A stretch of 64,000 bases of DNA, taken from the NCBI RefSeq assembly GCF_000699445.3, contig NC_067201.1, forward strand, positions 20,129,001-20,193,000. The letters run 5' to 3'. The DNA is from Schistosoma haematobium. Lineage: Eukaryota; Platyhelminthes; Trematoda; Strigeidida; Schistosomatidae. A program made the translations under genes and the position numbers. Positions 1 to 14,600 of this stretch are shown here, piece by piece. The notes under the pieces were generated by a model. It did not search any database. It saw only the letters and a program-made list of their open reading frames with translations, and was not told the origin of the DNA. The first letter of the stretch is position 1, and each line of letters opens with the position of its first letter.

Positions 1-650
1 CTGGAATCTGGTTTGTTCACTCCCACAGTACGTTGTTGCTGATAGTGTCTGACCAACAGATCCGAAGTATTTTGTGTAGAAAACTGTTAATAAACACTTG
101 TATCTTCTGGATGATTGCTTTCTTAGTTCTCCAAGTTTCCACTCCACACAGTAGAACTGTCTTGACATTTGTATTGAAAATTATGACTTTGGTGTTGGTT
201 GACAGACAGTTGTTTTGAGTTCCAGATGTTCTTCAGATATAGATTTGCTATTCTTGCTTTGCTGATCCGCGCCTTCACATCTGTATCAGATCCACCGTGT
301 TCATCAATGATGCTGCCCAGATATGTAGAGGTTTTTACATCCTCCAACGCTTCTCCATCAAGTGTGATTCGATTGGTGCATGTTGTGTTGCATCGGAGAA
401 TCTTGCTTTTCCTTTAGTTTATGTTGAGACCTACTGTTGCTAAGACCACTGCTACACTGGTTGTTTTCTTCTGCATTTATTGTTGAGTGTGCGATAGAAG
501 AGCCAGATCATCCCATGCTTCCTCCCAGATGTTGACGTCTCCATGATCCAGTCGATCACCAGGGGAAAGAGAAAGGTTGAGAGTAACCAACCTTGCTTGA
601 CACCGGTCTTTACTTCGAACGGGTCTGTCAGCTGTGCTCCTCCGCCTGGA
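1..650 (-). mobile_element. RTE-clade non-LTR retrotransposon fragment (RT and C-terminal region), family B
   Basis: Read on the minus strand this is a decayed piece of an RTE-type reverse transcriptase ORF. At 123-347 it encodes the region just after the RT catalytic centre, with the typical motif TYLGSIIDEHGG followed by VKARISKARIANLYLKNIWN. At 452-706 a second frame shows the preceding palm region (TDPFEVKTGVKQG, then a proline/phenylalanine-rich segment and VIDWIMETSTS). Stops and frame changes separate the two, so it is not functional. It ends near 650, where the 5' region of a different RTE element begins in the opposite orientation. Other pieces of this family lie at 13890-14000, 16610-17100 and 44640-46860, all on the minus strand. 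The left edge of the window cuts it. Confidence 0.75.
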
Positions 651-3600
651 GCCGCTTTAGGGCTACTTCGGGTCCCAAACCCGGATAAAGAACGAGGGTT
701 AGGCATGGGGTTAGCGACCTCATCCTGTAGAAAACTAACTCGCTAAAAAACGCTTATTAGGAAAAATAATTCAAAAAGCCAGATAATAGTTGTCATAATT
801 GTACATAATACAGCAACCTTGTTACAAGTAATTGGGATTATCCGGTCCCTTAATCTTGGTAAACATTTACTGCACTGCACGGCCATTCCCGATCGAAGCT
901 GCTACCTTGACGCGGTGGTCGGGCTTGCCTATCGTGATGACCCAACTGAGCTATATTGGCTGGAACATATGTTCCTGCAGGTTCTACCATGCCAGGCAGG
1001 TCGATTGGTGAACGGTAAGACTAAAAGCAGCAACTCAAGGTCTGAGGGCGAAGTCGTACTGCTGACTGTAGAGAGGTGTGACAGCAGTAAGGTGTTTCCC
1101 TCGGACAACCAGCATGACAGCGATGCTGCCTTCCCACAAGGAGGGGTGGGGTTAGAAAAGGTCGACCTTAAAAATGTCACACCTCACCTTACCTCACAGA
1201 TTTCCGTCTCCGGCGGTAAGGCCCTTTGAAGAACGGAGCTAACACGTCAAAAACCTTCCACAAAAAGGCCGTGCGCGACCGGCCTCAAGCAGTTGTCCCT
1301 TGGGCTCTGCGGTCACGCTCCCAGGTCGTCAAGACCAACACTAATCCAATTTCTTTTTCAGGTTCCTCAATAAATACCCTTCCACGGTGTGGGCAGCCGG
1401 GAAGTGACATCAGCCCTCATACCCGTAACAGCACACGAGACCAAGTTGGTCACATTCAAATCCTTCCTTCACCTCCTAATACCTCTCTTATCTCCATGAC
1501 TAACCCTCCTCACGTCTCTTTATCACCTCGCACCGCTAGGGCAAACGATTCGAGTACGTGGAACGCCATTCCTGGTCTCCTGAAACCACGCTTTGAACTA
1601 CACGTAGGAGCTTTTAACGTCCGAACACTGTGCCAAATAGGACAGCAAGCTTCCTTAGCTAGGACTTTAGAATCCCGCGCCATCGATGTGTGCTGCGTCT
1701 CCGAAACGCGCATACAGGATCCAAGTAGCGTCATTAATTTGACCTCACCATGCCAAAATAAAGAACCGACTCGATTTACGCTTCGTGTATCTGGAAGCCC
1801 TGATTCTGCTTCCCGTGGCCTCGCCGGCGTAGGTATAGCATTGAGTCCTAGGGCAGAACTAGCTCTCTTAGAGTGGATCCCAGTAGACAGTCGTTTGTGC
1901 GCTGTCCGACTGAACGGAACAGTAAGAATCCAGAAAGATAGGGACACTCGTCGTTGCCTCTTCGTCGTCTCTGCCTATTCTCCCACTGACTGCAGCTCAG
2001 ATGATGTCAAAGATGAGTTTTACAGAAACCTCTCCGACCTCCTCCTAAAAGCTAGGCGCTCGGATGTAGTAATAGTGGCCGGTGACTTTAATGCTCAAGT
2101 AGGTAAACTAAGCGATAGGGAAAGACACCTAGGTGGATCTTATGGTGTCGTGGCTCAAAGAACAGATAATTGCGGCCGTCTGTTGCAGCTATGCTCAGAT
2201 AACGGCCTGTTCCTTGCAAATACTAACTTTAAGCATAAGGAAAAACATCTTTTAACATGGCGACCCCTAATTCGTCCCAACGTTGGACCCAAATAGATCA
2301 CATCGCTATCAGCCACCGATGGAGGGGCTCGATAGAAGACTGTCGCTCATTCTGGAGCACATGCCTAGATTCAGATCATGCTCTGGTGCGAGCGCGTATT
2401 TGCTTGCGTCTTACTGGACGTAGGGAAGACGCTGCAAGGAAACCTCTTAGGGGCCTACTTAATGATAGTCAAGCTAAGAGTATATTTCAGGAACAACTAG
2501 GCAAACAGTTAGGCAGCCATGTATGTGATGCCCACCTCGATGCAGCATGGAATGATATCTGAAAAGCTGTGGAAACAGCAGTGATATCTGCTAGTAAGGT
2601 AAACCAGAAGGTTAGGGAGCAACACTGGATCTCAACAGCATCTATCTCACTGATAGATGCTCGGAAACTCATTCCACCTGGCTCTGAACATAATGAAGAG
2701 CGGAGTCAGCTTAAGCGCAAGCTGACAAGAAGTCTACGCAATGATCGCGAACAGTGGTGGGTAGCGAAAGTAAGAGAGATGGAAAAGGCAGCGGCAATAG
2801 GTAATAGCAGACAATTGTTCAGACTCGTTAAGGAAACCGGAATTAGGAACCCGACCGTTAGCGAAACAATCTCAGAGAAAGATGGACATATTATTCATTC
2901 TCAATCCAGGAGATTGGATCGATGGGCAGAACACTTTAGGGATCAGTTCAACTGGCCTTCAGCCACACTTCGGTTTCCCACGATCTCTAGTCAACCTGAA
3001 TGGCAAGTTAATGTAGGTCCTCCGTCCGTTTACGAAGTTGAAAAAGCCATAGGAAATCTGAAGCGAGGGAGAGCAGCAGGCCCTGACAGGTTTACTCCTG
3101 AGATTTTTAAGGATGGTGGTCCGGTATTAGCAATGAGATTAACCGAGGTCTTAGGTAGAATTTGGGAACTGGACGTAATCCCATCTGACTGGTCTCAATC
3201 ACTGATTGTGCCAGTCTATAAGAAAGGACAAAAGTCCTCTTGTGACAATCACAGAGGATTCAGTTTGACTAATATGGTGTCTAAGATATTAGCTTCAATA
3301 ATACTTCGACGCCTAATCAAAGCTCGTGAAGAGCAGATTAGAGAAAACCAGGCCGGTTTTCGACCTGGACGTGGTTGTATAGATCAGATATTCACACTAC
3401 GTCAGGTTCTAGAACACAGACACACATTCAGACGCCCCACAATGGTAGTATTTCTCAACCTTAAGGCGGCATTCGACTCTGTTGATCGTGAGGTTCTATG
3501 GCATTGTTTGTCACTGAAAGGAGTACCAAAGAAGTACATTAACCTTATAAAGGCTCTCTACTCGAACACAACTGGTAGAGTAAGAGCTTATGGCGAACTG

Positions 3601-4830
3601 TCATCAGAATTGATTACCTCAAGTGGTGTTCGTCGGGGCTGTCCACTCTCCCCATTCTTGTTCAACTTTGTGGTCGACTTACTTTTAGAGATAACACTCT
3701 CCTCACCTAAATTTCCAGGGGTTGAACTTGTACCGGGAGGTTCACTTGTTGACTTAGAATATGCTGATGACATAGTTTTATTTGGTGAAGACGCTGACAA
3801 AATGCAGAGTTTTCTGACAACTCTAAGCAACAATGCAAGCATGTTCGGGATGCGATTCTCTCCCTCGAAATGCAAAATGTTGCTTCAGGATTGGGTTACA
3901 TCGACACCCGAACTAGTGATAGGGAGTGAAGTAGTTGAGTGTGTCGACCGCTTCACTTATCTTGGAAGTCTCATCAGCCCTTGTGGTTTGGTGTGTGACG
4001 AAATCTCAGCACGGATACAGAAGGCTCGACTAGCTTTTGCCAACTTGCGTCATTTATGGCGTAGGCGAAATATCCGTCTATCAAACAAAAGGACGTGTTT
4101 ACTGCGCAGCAGTTCGTTCCGTCCTACTTTATGGCAGTGAAACATGGCCGGTAAGAGTAGAGGATATCCGTAGGCTACCAGTATTTGATCATCGGTGTCT
4201 TCGAAACATTGCTTGTATATCATGGGACCATCGAGTAACACAGTTGTTAAGAAACGGGTACTAGGTAAGGATGACAAATCAATTGATGAAGTAGTGAAAC
4301 TTCATCAGTTGAGATGGCTGGGACACGTGTTACGTATGCCCAACGACCAACTGCCTCGACGTGCTATGTTCAGTGGTATAGGAGTAGGTTGGAAGAAAGC
4401 TAGGGGCGGCCAAACCAAAACATGGCACAAGTCCATGAAGTCACTGACAAGTGAACTGAGTCATGTTGGTAGGTGTAGACTACGTGGTTGGGGACCGCGA
4501 GATGATAGCAACCGATGGTTAGAGACCCTGAATGACATTGCTTGAAATCGTTTGTAATGGCGCAGGTGCATCCACTCTCTGTGTTCTCCCAAATTCTAAT
4601 CTTCTGAATTCTTCATGTCCCTTTTTTCATCTTTCCAAATTTATTTCACTGGATTATACTCTTTAAATAACATCTCCAAACCCTAATCTTCCCGATTGCT
4701 GCTTATACTCTTATTACCTCTACCACTACGGGATTTGAATCGACCACTGCATCTCTGTGCTAATGTGGTGTGACAACTCGAACTGATGTACGTAAGTACG
4801 AAGTTCTACGTTGTTACTGACTGACTGACA
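651..4830 (+). mobile_element. Nearly full-length, broken RTE-clade non-LTR retrotransposon (family A)
   Basis: A + strand LINE with a 5' leader (about 651-1490), an endonuclease-reverse transcriptase ORF (about 1497-4545) and a 3' tail ending in a GACT tandem repeat near 4830. The endonuclease part (1590-2400) shows the FNVRTL start, an ETRIQD acid motif, GDFNAQVG, and the SDH triad end (LDSDHALV). The RT part (2950-3900) shows NHRGFSLTN, ENQAGFRPGRG, an A-motif of the form LNLKAAFDS, GVRRGCPLSPFLFN and the YADD catalytic box. The C-terminal part has LRWLGHVLRMP and a WKK-RGGQ-TW motif typical of RTE elements. It is dead: a frameshift near 2257-2296, a TGA at 2560-2562, a pair of compensating frameshifts between about 4090 and 4245, and a TGA at 4543. 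The first aspartate of RT motif A is replaced by asparagine. Confidence 0.85.
1497..4545 (+). pseudogene. Endonuclease-reverse transcriptase ORF of RTE element, broken
   Basis: This would encode the single polyprotein of the family-A RTE element: an APE-type endonuclease that nicks the target, followed by a reverse transcriptase that copies element RNA at the nick. The frame runs 1497-2296, shifts, continues 2257-4140 with a nonsense codon at 2560, shifts out near 4090 and back near 4240, and ends at a premature TGA at 4543-4545. A better preserved copy of the last 188 residues lies at 37857-38423 on the minus strand; there the frame is intact and 19 residues longer. The GTG/TTG-initiated frames upstream (819-1229) have no recognisable content and look like leader sequence. 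Confidence 0.8.
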
Positions 4831-5659
4831 CGGCCATTTTTGTATTTTTTTTTTCGAGTGCAATTTTTTTCATCCCCTTTTGAAAAAATGTTTCATCCCC
4901 ATCTTCCAATAATTTTCATTCTGTTTCGTCCAATCAAATAACTAGTTTTGAGTTCGTTATAATTGGTCGTTTATTTCTTAAAATCGATATAAAATATGAG
5001 GATTTAATGACAGAGCACATTTTCTTACAATTATGGACGGTAGTAACATGCAAAGCGCGAGCTCCGTCGTTCCTCACGTTGTCACAGAAACCGATAACCT
5101 ATTCTTGAGCACATTGTATCTCGTAGTGTTCCAATCTCTTTAAGCGTTGAAGAGCGCCATTAGAACGTATGAAAGAGCCACGTACAGCCATTATGTGGTG
5201 AGGGATTCTCATTTACATAGAGATCGGAAGTCGTATATTAGATTCATATGTTGGAGAAATGGCCGTAGAACATCTAGCGGTTCCTAACAGCCGAGAAGAC
5301 GAATGAGGTAATTTGATTAGTGTTATTATAATTTTTCATTAAGGACTACCGTGAACACTCAATGTCCCTCCTTCGTATTTTGTAAGTTACCAACTGTCAA
5401 AATGACGTCAATGTGGATGCAACGTTAAGCAATGACGAGGAAGAAATTGTTTCGATTAGCTCAGAGGAGTTCAGTGAACTCCTCCTCGATGGGTGATTTC
5501 ATTAATTTGAGACTTGTAATTTGTAAAACTACTCAGTTTTCAGGCTCTGTTTATATTGGCTATTACATTATTGACTCAATTGAGTTTGATACTATATTAA
5601 GCTTGTTTTTAGTGTCACTATTGCATCATACTGTCCGTTTTGTCTCTTACGCAATATAG
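4831..5659. other. Non-genic stretch with a possible decayed transposon unit
   Basis: No host exon was recognised here; the region is upstream of, or within an intron of, the LRRCC1-like gene. A TATA-like segment near 4989 precedes an ATG at 5033 that opens only 36 codons. At 5410-5500 a short acidic frame (DEEEIVSISSEEFSELLL) ends at a stop. The two could be the ends of one decayed element, but I recognise no transposase motif. Confidence 0.25.
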
Positions 5660-8600
5660 ATCCAGATAAATCATTATCACAACCTGTTCAACAGTTGAGT
5701 GCACAAAGTCTTAAAAATCCAAATTTGAATGCATTTCAACGTCATAATCATTCATCAACTATGAAGAAACAATCAGTTGTAGACAAAAATCCATCAAGTA
5801 CATCAACAAAATTGAAATCAACTTCTAGTAGATTATCTCAAAAAACTTCAGCGGAAAAGAAGACGTAAATACTTTCTGTTTTACTGATTTACAATGTTGA
5901 TTTTTGTGATTGTATGAATTTGGCGATTGTACAAAGGTCATTCTTAATACAAACTGAGATAATATGGTGTGTGGAGTTAGTCGAGAGGAAATTCTGGGCC
6001 TAGGTTTCGTGCTACTTGGGACTCGTCGGCAAGGTGTACCTGTAATGTTGAGGGAACTTATGCTCTCTGAAAGATTCGATCTCGTGACACCCAGCTTCAC
6101 AGTTAGAGACATTACCACTGAGCTATCCGGGTCATGACTGAGCTCCTGTAGGACTGGAATGGGAGCATCAGTACCCTTAAGAATACAGGCACACTTAGCT
6201 GACGAGTGCCAAGTAGCACGGAACCTGGGTCCAGGTTTTTACTGTTGACTACCTTCAACCACCATCTTATCTCAACATAGTGCACGTAATGTCGAGTCAA
6301 CTAGACTGGTGGCCACGTTGAAACTTGGTCGATAACATTCGATCTGCACTAAGAAGTACTTGACATACATGACACTGATCATCACCCAATGATCACTCAC
6401 TTACCAAAACAAACTGATTTAAGATTATATAATCGCTTGAGATTTTCAGACTTTTGATCATGGTATATTTAAACCAATGTAATGTGGGGTGAAAAGTCAT
6501 TAGATGTAGTCGAAGCTTATTGTTATTGTTAACTTATGTGACTTAATAAAGTGATAGTGATCCAATATACCTTACTTTTAAGTTAGAAATTTTGTAAGCC
6601 AAACTGGGCATCACAACTGCAGATAATCATATGTCGCTGGTTGTTTAAGAAGGAGTAAGTTAAAGAGAAACTAGCGGTCCCTAACATGAGATTTATTGTC
6701 AACTCATGAAGCCGTCTACTGTTCATCTGACACATCTTGATGGATGTAGATTATCTGATTGAGTTCCTAACGATAGTCGTGCTTAATATTTGAGTAGCTT
6801 AGATAACATAACTAAAAGTCGGTCACACTGATCCGAATGCACTCAGTTTCATATTTCTCCTCAGTCTTGAGTTTTGATATTATTTCATCTACTGAGTGTG
6901 TATATGTACTGCATATAAGAGTATATTTTTCATTGGGGATTTCATTTCAAGCTTTAACCTTCATCCGATTGTGGATGCGTCACAGTGGTGTGCTCACTGA
7001 TGACATATATTAACAGCTTTAGATGATTGAAACGAAATCTCCAATGAAAATTACATTCTTATGTGCAGCACTCACCCACAGGATCGGTTCATGATTCCAA
7101 TTTAAATAACTCAACAATTTCCACAACCCTATACTGATGATTATCATATGCTCACTAGTGACTTGAACTGAGAGGGAATTCTCAGAGTTCTAGTGGGGAA
7201 CCGTGACCAGTGGAGTTGAACCATGAGAGGTGTGAAGCAGTTACCCACCGAAGACAATGGTAGATGGTCGCTCAAGATCATGAACCGATTGAATGTAGAC
7301 AATAACCCCGTTGAATTCCGGCTCAGTAATCTACAGGTTATGTGTTCGCATGCATGACCAATGCTTTTGAATTCGAATCTCGCGTGCGGGATCGTGAATA
7401 CTCACTTCTGAAGAGTCCCGTAGTAGGACGAAACTTCTGTCCAGTACTTCCAGGTTTTCAGTGATGATCTAACATTGATCAGTTGGAAATCCGAATTCAA
7501 TATGGAAATCATCTTAACATCATAACAAATTATAGAAAATAGTATTGAAATGTGATCACTTTAACTGTTAAGATAACTTGATGGAAACATTTGAAAATAA
7601 ACATCTTTTAATTTTCATTATATGATTTCAGTAAACACGAAAATTCTAAAAGATCCAATTCCACTGGATTGATGAATTTCAACAATCAATTAACTGATCA
7701 AAGTAAGAAAAAAAGTTCAAATTACTGATTACATAAATTTTGTTTTCACTAGAACACATACAAGATGTTCCTGTAACTATGAAGATTTCTCCTAATTCAA
7801 ATATACAATCATATCATCATGGAAAAGAAATGAAAACATTGAATGTATGCTTTTTATTGTATTTATTCATATTTCTTCCCGATGTCTTTTTATTAAACCT
7901 AATTCAAGTAAACACAATACCAAGTGAATTAAACTTCACCTCATAGCACAAGCAAGTAGCTATCAGGACTCATTAGCTAAGTAGATAATGTGATGACTTT
8001 TGAAGCGAATGGTATTGGGTTCGAGTCCCGGAGTGTGCATCAACCTTGAGATGCAGGTACATCCAGTTGACGAGTTCCAAGTAGCACGAAACGTGCGTCC
8101 TGGATTTCACTGCTAACCACTATTCATCTTGGCTTCTAATTCACTTATGTTGTGTAAGGTTTGATATTCTATGAAATTTTCGTCAAAGATTTAAAATTCA
8201 CAGTGATACAATCAAAAATAAATAAACCGTTTCTTGCTAAAGATATTGATGATTTGTTAGTCCACTTACAAGATGAATATAGTTACAACACTGCTTTACA
8301 TATATGCTAACTAACTACATAATACACTTAGGTTTGAGTCCCAGAGTGAACATCAACTCTGAGACGTAGGTACATCTAGTTGATGAGTCCCAGATAGGAC
8401 GAAATTTAAGTCCTCAATTCCAATGCTAACCACTATCCATTTTAACTACACAATATTTTAAAGATGTTTTATTCTCTGAGCTAAATGATTTATTCCTAAA
8501 GTGTTGATAGTTTTTTCTCGACAACATTATCAGTGATTTGTTAGAACTTTGCTGTTTGTTTTGTTAACATAGAACTTGTTTGGTTATTATCTGTCGGTGT

Positions 8601-11600
8601 ATGATCATTACGTAGCTATCTTTTCTTAATATTTTTACTTCTGACCTGATCTCTTACCTTGGAGTTTTTTACCCTTTCCCTGATTAGTTGATAACCAAGG
8701 CAACTTCGATATGTCTATTGATTGATGATTTACTAAAGTATCATACTTCTAAAAAGTTCTCCATCCTCCTTTGTGTTTCGTCTGTCCAATATTTCGACAT
8801 TTCTTCAGTTGAAATCATATCGATAGTTGTTCACATACATTTATATAAGATAAGTAATTTCGTGATGATTAACTGCTGGCTGAAGTTAATGTGGACATTA
8901 ATGAAGCGGATGGCAACTTTATTTTGTGCAGTACTTCTCATAGTTACAATTTTTCTCGACCATATTGTTGATGGTTTTGCAAATTAATATGTCATATATT
9001 ATATTTAAGAATATGGTAAACATAATCTCATGATCAGTACGTGTTGTTGCAGTTTTGATGACTTACTCACAATTGGTGCTTGAAAATTCCGTCTTATCCG
9101 TAAAATGAATTTGGGTGTGTATTTGATAATTAAATCTTAATTTTGATGACACATTCAAGTCTATAAGCCAATAATTTTTTTTGACAACGTTTCTGCATAT
9201 TAGCATACGATACTATTATGGAGAGTCCTAATCCATGGTGAGAATGTCGTGAAGCGTAAAACGAGGCAGATCTGAACTAAGGTCACTCGCTGAAAATGAA
9301 TTATTTGTAATTATCTTGATTTGTTTATACTACTGCATTACTACTCAATTGATCTGGAACCAAATACTCATGCTGTAGAAATAACTGTAAGCTCAATCCT
9401 TTTTGGGATATAGCAGTGCATATTGACTAGATATTAGATGTTAAGTTAGTGTACATTGAACATATTTCAACGAGAACAATAAGTGTAAGATCACGAACTG
9501 AGCAACTAAACTGTCATTTCTCTACATCCACAAAAATTTTACGCAATCTCAACATTCTTCATTCATTCATTTCATCACATAAGACAATGATACTATGCGA
9601 TTTTTCTCTTTTTTTCTTTGCTCCAATCAACAACATTGCATCTTTTGTGTATTAGTTGAGCATTCATATTTGGATAAATAATCATGATTATTTACGAATA
9701 TCCGACAAGACATTTTTCTTGAAAAGAGTCGGAGCCAACTAGCCATTTATTATAATCAGTCAGACTCATTGAAATCCTAGCTGTCATTAAATGTGTTAAC
9801 GTTTATTGTTCGTCCAAGATGTTGTGACTGACATTTGTATATTTCTTTAATTCTTTTCATAATTCTACTGAATTCATAATCAGTAGTATAATTAGATATT
9901 TTCTTGTATAGACAACTTATTGTTTAGAAGACTATTGTATCTTAACATTTGAATTGACTTCTATATAGAAAATACTCTATGAATTTGATCAAGAAATATC
10001 ACGAAGAAAACAATCTGAACAATTGTGTCAAGATTTAGTTAGTCGAATACGTGAATTAGAATTATCAGGTAAACTTACATTTTTTGATTGAAATCATGAA
10101 CTGATTGATGTTAGACCACCGTTGGAAACCTGGAAGCACTGGACGGACGTTTTGACCTATTTTGGGACTCCTCAGCAGTGCGCATCCATGATCCCGTTCG
10201 TGGGATTCGAACTAAGGGACTTCAGTCTCGCGCGCGAACGCTTAACCTACATTTGTATTTCTCTAAAGTTAATTTATTATCTAAACAATTTAGTAATTTT
10301 ATCGTTGAATTCATGAGTCAATTGAAACTAGATCACTATGGAAAATTTGGAAGTAAAGAACGGCTGTTTCACCTTAGTATGGAACTCCTCAAAATTGCAC
10401 ACCCACAATCTCACCCCACAAGATTCGGACCCAGGATCTATCAGTTTGATAATTATCAGTTCATTTATAACTGAATCATCTGTTTACTTGTAACTCATTT
10501 GAGAATTGTTAAGTAATAAACAGATGAATTAGAAAAGTTGAATAATCACAATTCGTTTTGTAAGATTTTCCATAGGATTATTTTCCCAATGACCACTTAT
10601 TCAACTTGATCAAATCCAAATGAAGATTGTAGTGTAAATGTAAGATTAATCTAATTATGATGTATAAGTGATCAGTTCTGATAGACTGTTTAAATGTCAG
10701 GCATTAATTTTAAATCCTGAATATATCATTAACCGTTTTAATTACAAATAACCCAGTACTGTATAATATTGGACATTGATTATTCACTTTGTACCTAAAA
10801 TTCGCTAGATTATAATTTATAAATGAACCAATCAGGTATAAGATAATAGGTCTCGGATTTTGGCGCGAAATTCACTCATTCATTCGGATAAATAGAGTTT
10901 TGGCATTATAGTTGATGTCAGTTCGTGATGAGAACTCTAAATTTAATTTCTAGCCTTAATCATCAATTGTAAATCATAATTTGAAATCCTCACACCAATT
11001 TATAACGCTCATTTGTTCCTAGTTATCAGGTGGACATCCTCAAGGTCACTTTAGCGTCGCTCGAAGGTCGTCCATAAATTACAATCTCACCTTAATATTA
11101 TTATGTAATCATAGTGAGTAGCAGTGATTTCATTGAATAATTTGTAGTGATTTAAGTTGTTCACTCAATTAAGTTACTATCCATTTTGATGAAAATTAAA
11201 ATCAATAACGATTGACTACCTTCTTGTTTCATCACTTTATACCCTTAAACATATCATGTTATTGGTAATACAATAGACAGTAGGGTTCTTTTTGTAGTTT
11301 AATATTTCATAAAGAGATTTATGTTGTCATGTGATTCATTATTAATTATAATATATTCACTTGTAATAAAAGCGATGGATCAGCATGAAGCATTGAAAGT
11401 CACAGAAGAATTGAAACAGGCATTTACTACAGAACATCAGGAAAAATTATTAGTACAATCTCAATTAAAGATAATCGAAGTAAATTTACAATTTTTCAAT
11501 ACTTCCTAAATTTCTGGTTTTTCTTTCAGCCAGTTTTTATCTGAAGTTTTGTTTAACATTTAGGATGTTATAAGTAAAGATGGATAATGGTTAGCAGTGG

Positions 11601-14600
11601 AATCCACGACGCGCGTTTCGCCCTATTCGAGACTCATCAACTGGATGTACCTACATCTCAGAGTTGATGTTCACTCTGAGACTCGAATCCAGTATTGTTT
11701 GCTTCAAATGCCATCGCGTTATCCACTTAGCGAACGGTACTGAGATGCAATTACGTCCAGCCGACGAGTTCCAAGTAGGACGAAACACGCGTCTTGAATT
11801 TCACTGCTAGTCACTATCTATTTTTGCTTAAAAAGCTTGTTACCTAAAACAATATCGAAGCAGTTCGCACAGAATGCACATATGTCAACAACAAAACTGA
11901 TCAATTGCACTCCTAAAATAACAATGGTAAGATACAAGTAAACAAACTATCATTTGTGAACTTTTTATTCGAGTGATACCAAAGTGTTATTGAGAAACTT
12001 CAACCCCTTACTAAAGTCAAAGTACGGTTATAACTTTGTGTAAAGAACCTAGTTTAAGAGATAGAATTAAAGATTTTATCACGAACCAATATCGGTTATA
12101 ATGCCTAAAAGGTATTAAATGAAGATTCATTATCTTAAATCTGGTTCCGTAGCAAGCTATTACGTTATTAACTAACTAAATGGTTTGTTCATTGTTTCCA
12201 TGTTGATTAATCACCTTCTTTTTTTTATTTTGTTCAAATGTTAAATGTAGCAAAAATTTAATGACATGTGTCAAATTGTTGATCATTTACAAGCAAAAGA
12301 AAATGAAGTTAAAGATCGATATGAACGAGAGGTACAGTCGATAATTGATGGATAAACAACTTTCATATGTTCTTTATTACCTTTTTTAAAAAAAAGGGAC
12401 TATCAGTGTTCTGCCTTAAATTACATCTTAATACGATCAGTCAGAATCAGTGATCTCCCAATCTCATTTGATCGATATAAACGATATCCTATGTCGAACG
12501 ATATAAAACCCTACATACTTTGGATGACTCTCCTTATTATAGTTTTAAAAGTCAGATAAACCGATTAGTCAAAGACTTTATTAAATAACAGTACAGTGTA
12601 ATTGATAGGTTGATTCTTTGTAAGTCTATACAATTTCTTTATTTAATGTACATTTGAGAGGAATTGGAATCAAAGTTAAACAATCAATCTGATTTTCTTA
12701 CTTTATGATAAAATGAAACTGTTATAAAATGTAGTCTAATAGTATACGACTACTAAACATTTGTTTACCTACTAACTTCAGTCTTGTGATATCTGGTTGA
12801 AGTTAGATATACATACCATTGGATTCCGGTTCAGTGGTTTAGAGGTTAGATGTTTGCTTATGAGATCGAACGTCCTGGATTCAATATCCGACGGCAGGTT
12901 CACAGATGTGCACTTTTGAGAAGTCCTGTATAAGGACGAAACAACTATCCAGTGTTTCTTGGTTTACAGTGTTGGTCCAACTGAGATAAATTCATGGTCT
13001 CAAAAACATTTACTACAATCACATACTGAAAAAACTTTCGATGATCTGACCTATTATTCTCGAAACTTTAATAGATTAATAATGAGTAGTAAAATAAATT
13101 GATATATTGTGGGGATACCCATGGATAAACTCGAGCAAGCTCTAAGAAGCTCAAAAAGAGCCGAAGATATTCTATTCAATCATTTTTTGGAAGAATATTT
13201 CAGAATCTCCACGTGTAGCTTCCCTATTGGACAAATGCTAATAACCCTCTGTATACGGATTAGAAGACTATAATGATGATTTTGTTTTTACTGAAAACTA
13301 TAAATACCACAATTGATACTGTTTGGAATAGCATTCCTTTCACGTCTCCTCTTTCTTCTCATTTGTAAATTGAAGGATTCTGGCGTTCGATTGTTCAAGT
13401 TAGACGTGGTGTATTAAGAATCTAAGCTCTAGATATAACACCTATCATTTTATACTACTTATCATATTGTTTCCTTTTATTAGTTATACCTGATTGGGTT
13501 TGTTTTTTCAATAATAGTTGATAAATATTTCTCTTCCTAGATTGAAAATTTAAACAAACTCATAAGTGAATTACGCGCAGATAATAAAAATGCATTGACA
13601 AGAGCAGAAAATTCTGAACAGAAACTAGACAAAACCAAAACATTATTACGTAATCGTGAAGCAGATTATGAGTAAGTGAGAATAGAGGTCGAAATTGGGA
13701 TCATTTGAATTATCTTCAAGAAAAAGATCAGCTTATTTATTTTTTGTTGTTGAAATATTCAGAAATGATATTTCATATAAAACATAATCTATTGTCTATG
13801 TTAATTGAAGGACTTAATCGACACTTATTTCTTGTTGTTAGACACTACAACGATCACTGAAATCTAATCAGCAATTTACTTACTTAGTTAGTTACTTACG
13901 TCTGTTACTCCCAATGGAGCATAGGCCACCGACCAGCATTCTCCAACCCACTCTGTCCTGAGCCTTCCTTTCCAGTTCTATCCAATCAACAATGTAGTTA
14001 CCAAATTTATGAACTGAAAAACAATTTTTCACGACTATTTGACAAATTTGAAGCTTTTGAGATAGGGTTTACCATGCTGACTCAGTCAGTCAGCTACAAC
14101 GTATGGTCAGGCACATATATGCATCCGTCCAAGTTTCCATACCTCATTAGCACAACAAGATGAACACAGAATTCATAGAACTAGTTAATTCAATAGTGGT
14201 AATCTATAAAAGAGAGATTGCATATAAGGACATAGTACGGTAAGAAGGAATTAGTTGGTAGAAAGAAAGATATGAAGTGATTTTAATCTCATAGTTTAAG
14301 TGAAGACAGAGAGTGTATACACCTACACCATTGTGATCGATTCTGAGCCATGTCACCCAGAGTTTCCAGCCATTGGTTGCGATAGTCACGCGGACTCCAA
14401 CCAAGTAGTCTGTATCTACCAACATGGCTAAGGCTAGAAGTTAGTGACTTTGTGGATTGATGCCACATTTTAGTTTGGCCACGCCTAACTCCCTTCTAAC
14501 CACCCCTAACACTAGTCAGCGTTGTGCGTCGTGGTAATCGATGTTCAGACATACGTAACACGCGACCCAGCCATATCAGTCGATGAAGATTCACTATGCT

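Noticed and set aside
819..1229. 136-residue + strand frame before the RTE endonuclease as a separate ORF1
   Set aside because: Starts with TTG, has no zinc-knuckle or other ORF1 motif, and lies in the leader of the element.
6885..7085. Hammerhead ribozyme in the inverted-arm repeat (CTGATGA followed later by ACGAAAT)
   Set aside because: The motif order fits, and the arms could form stem III, but positions 10.1/11.1 are C and C and stem I next to CTGATGA does not pair in either copy.
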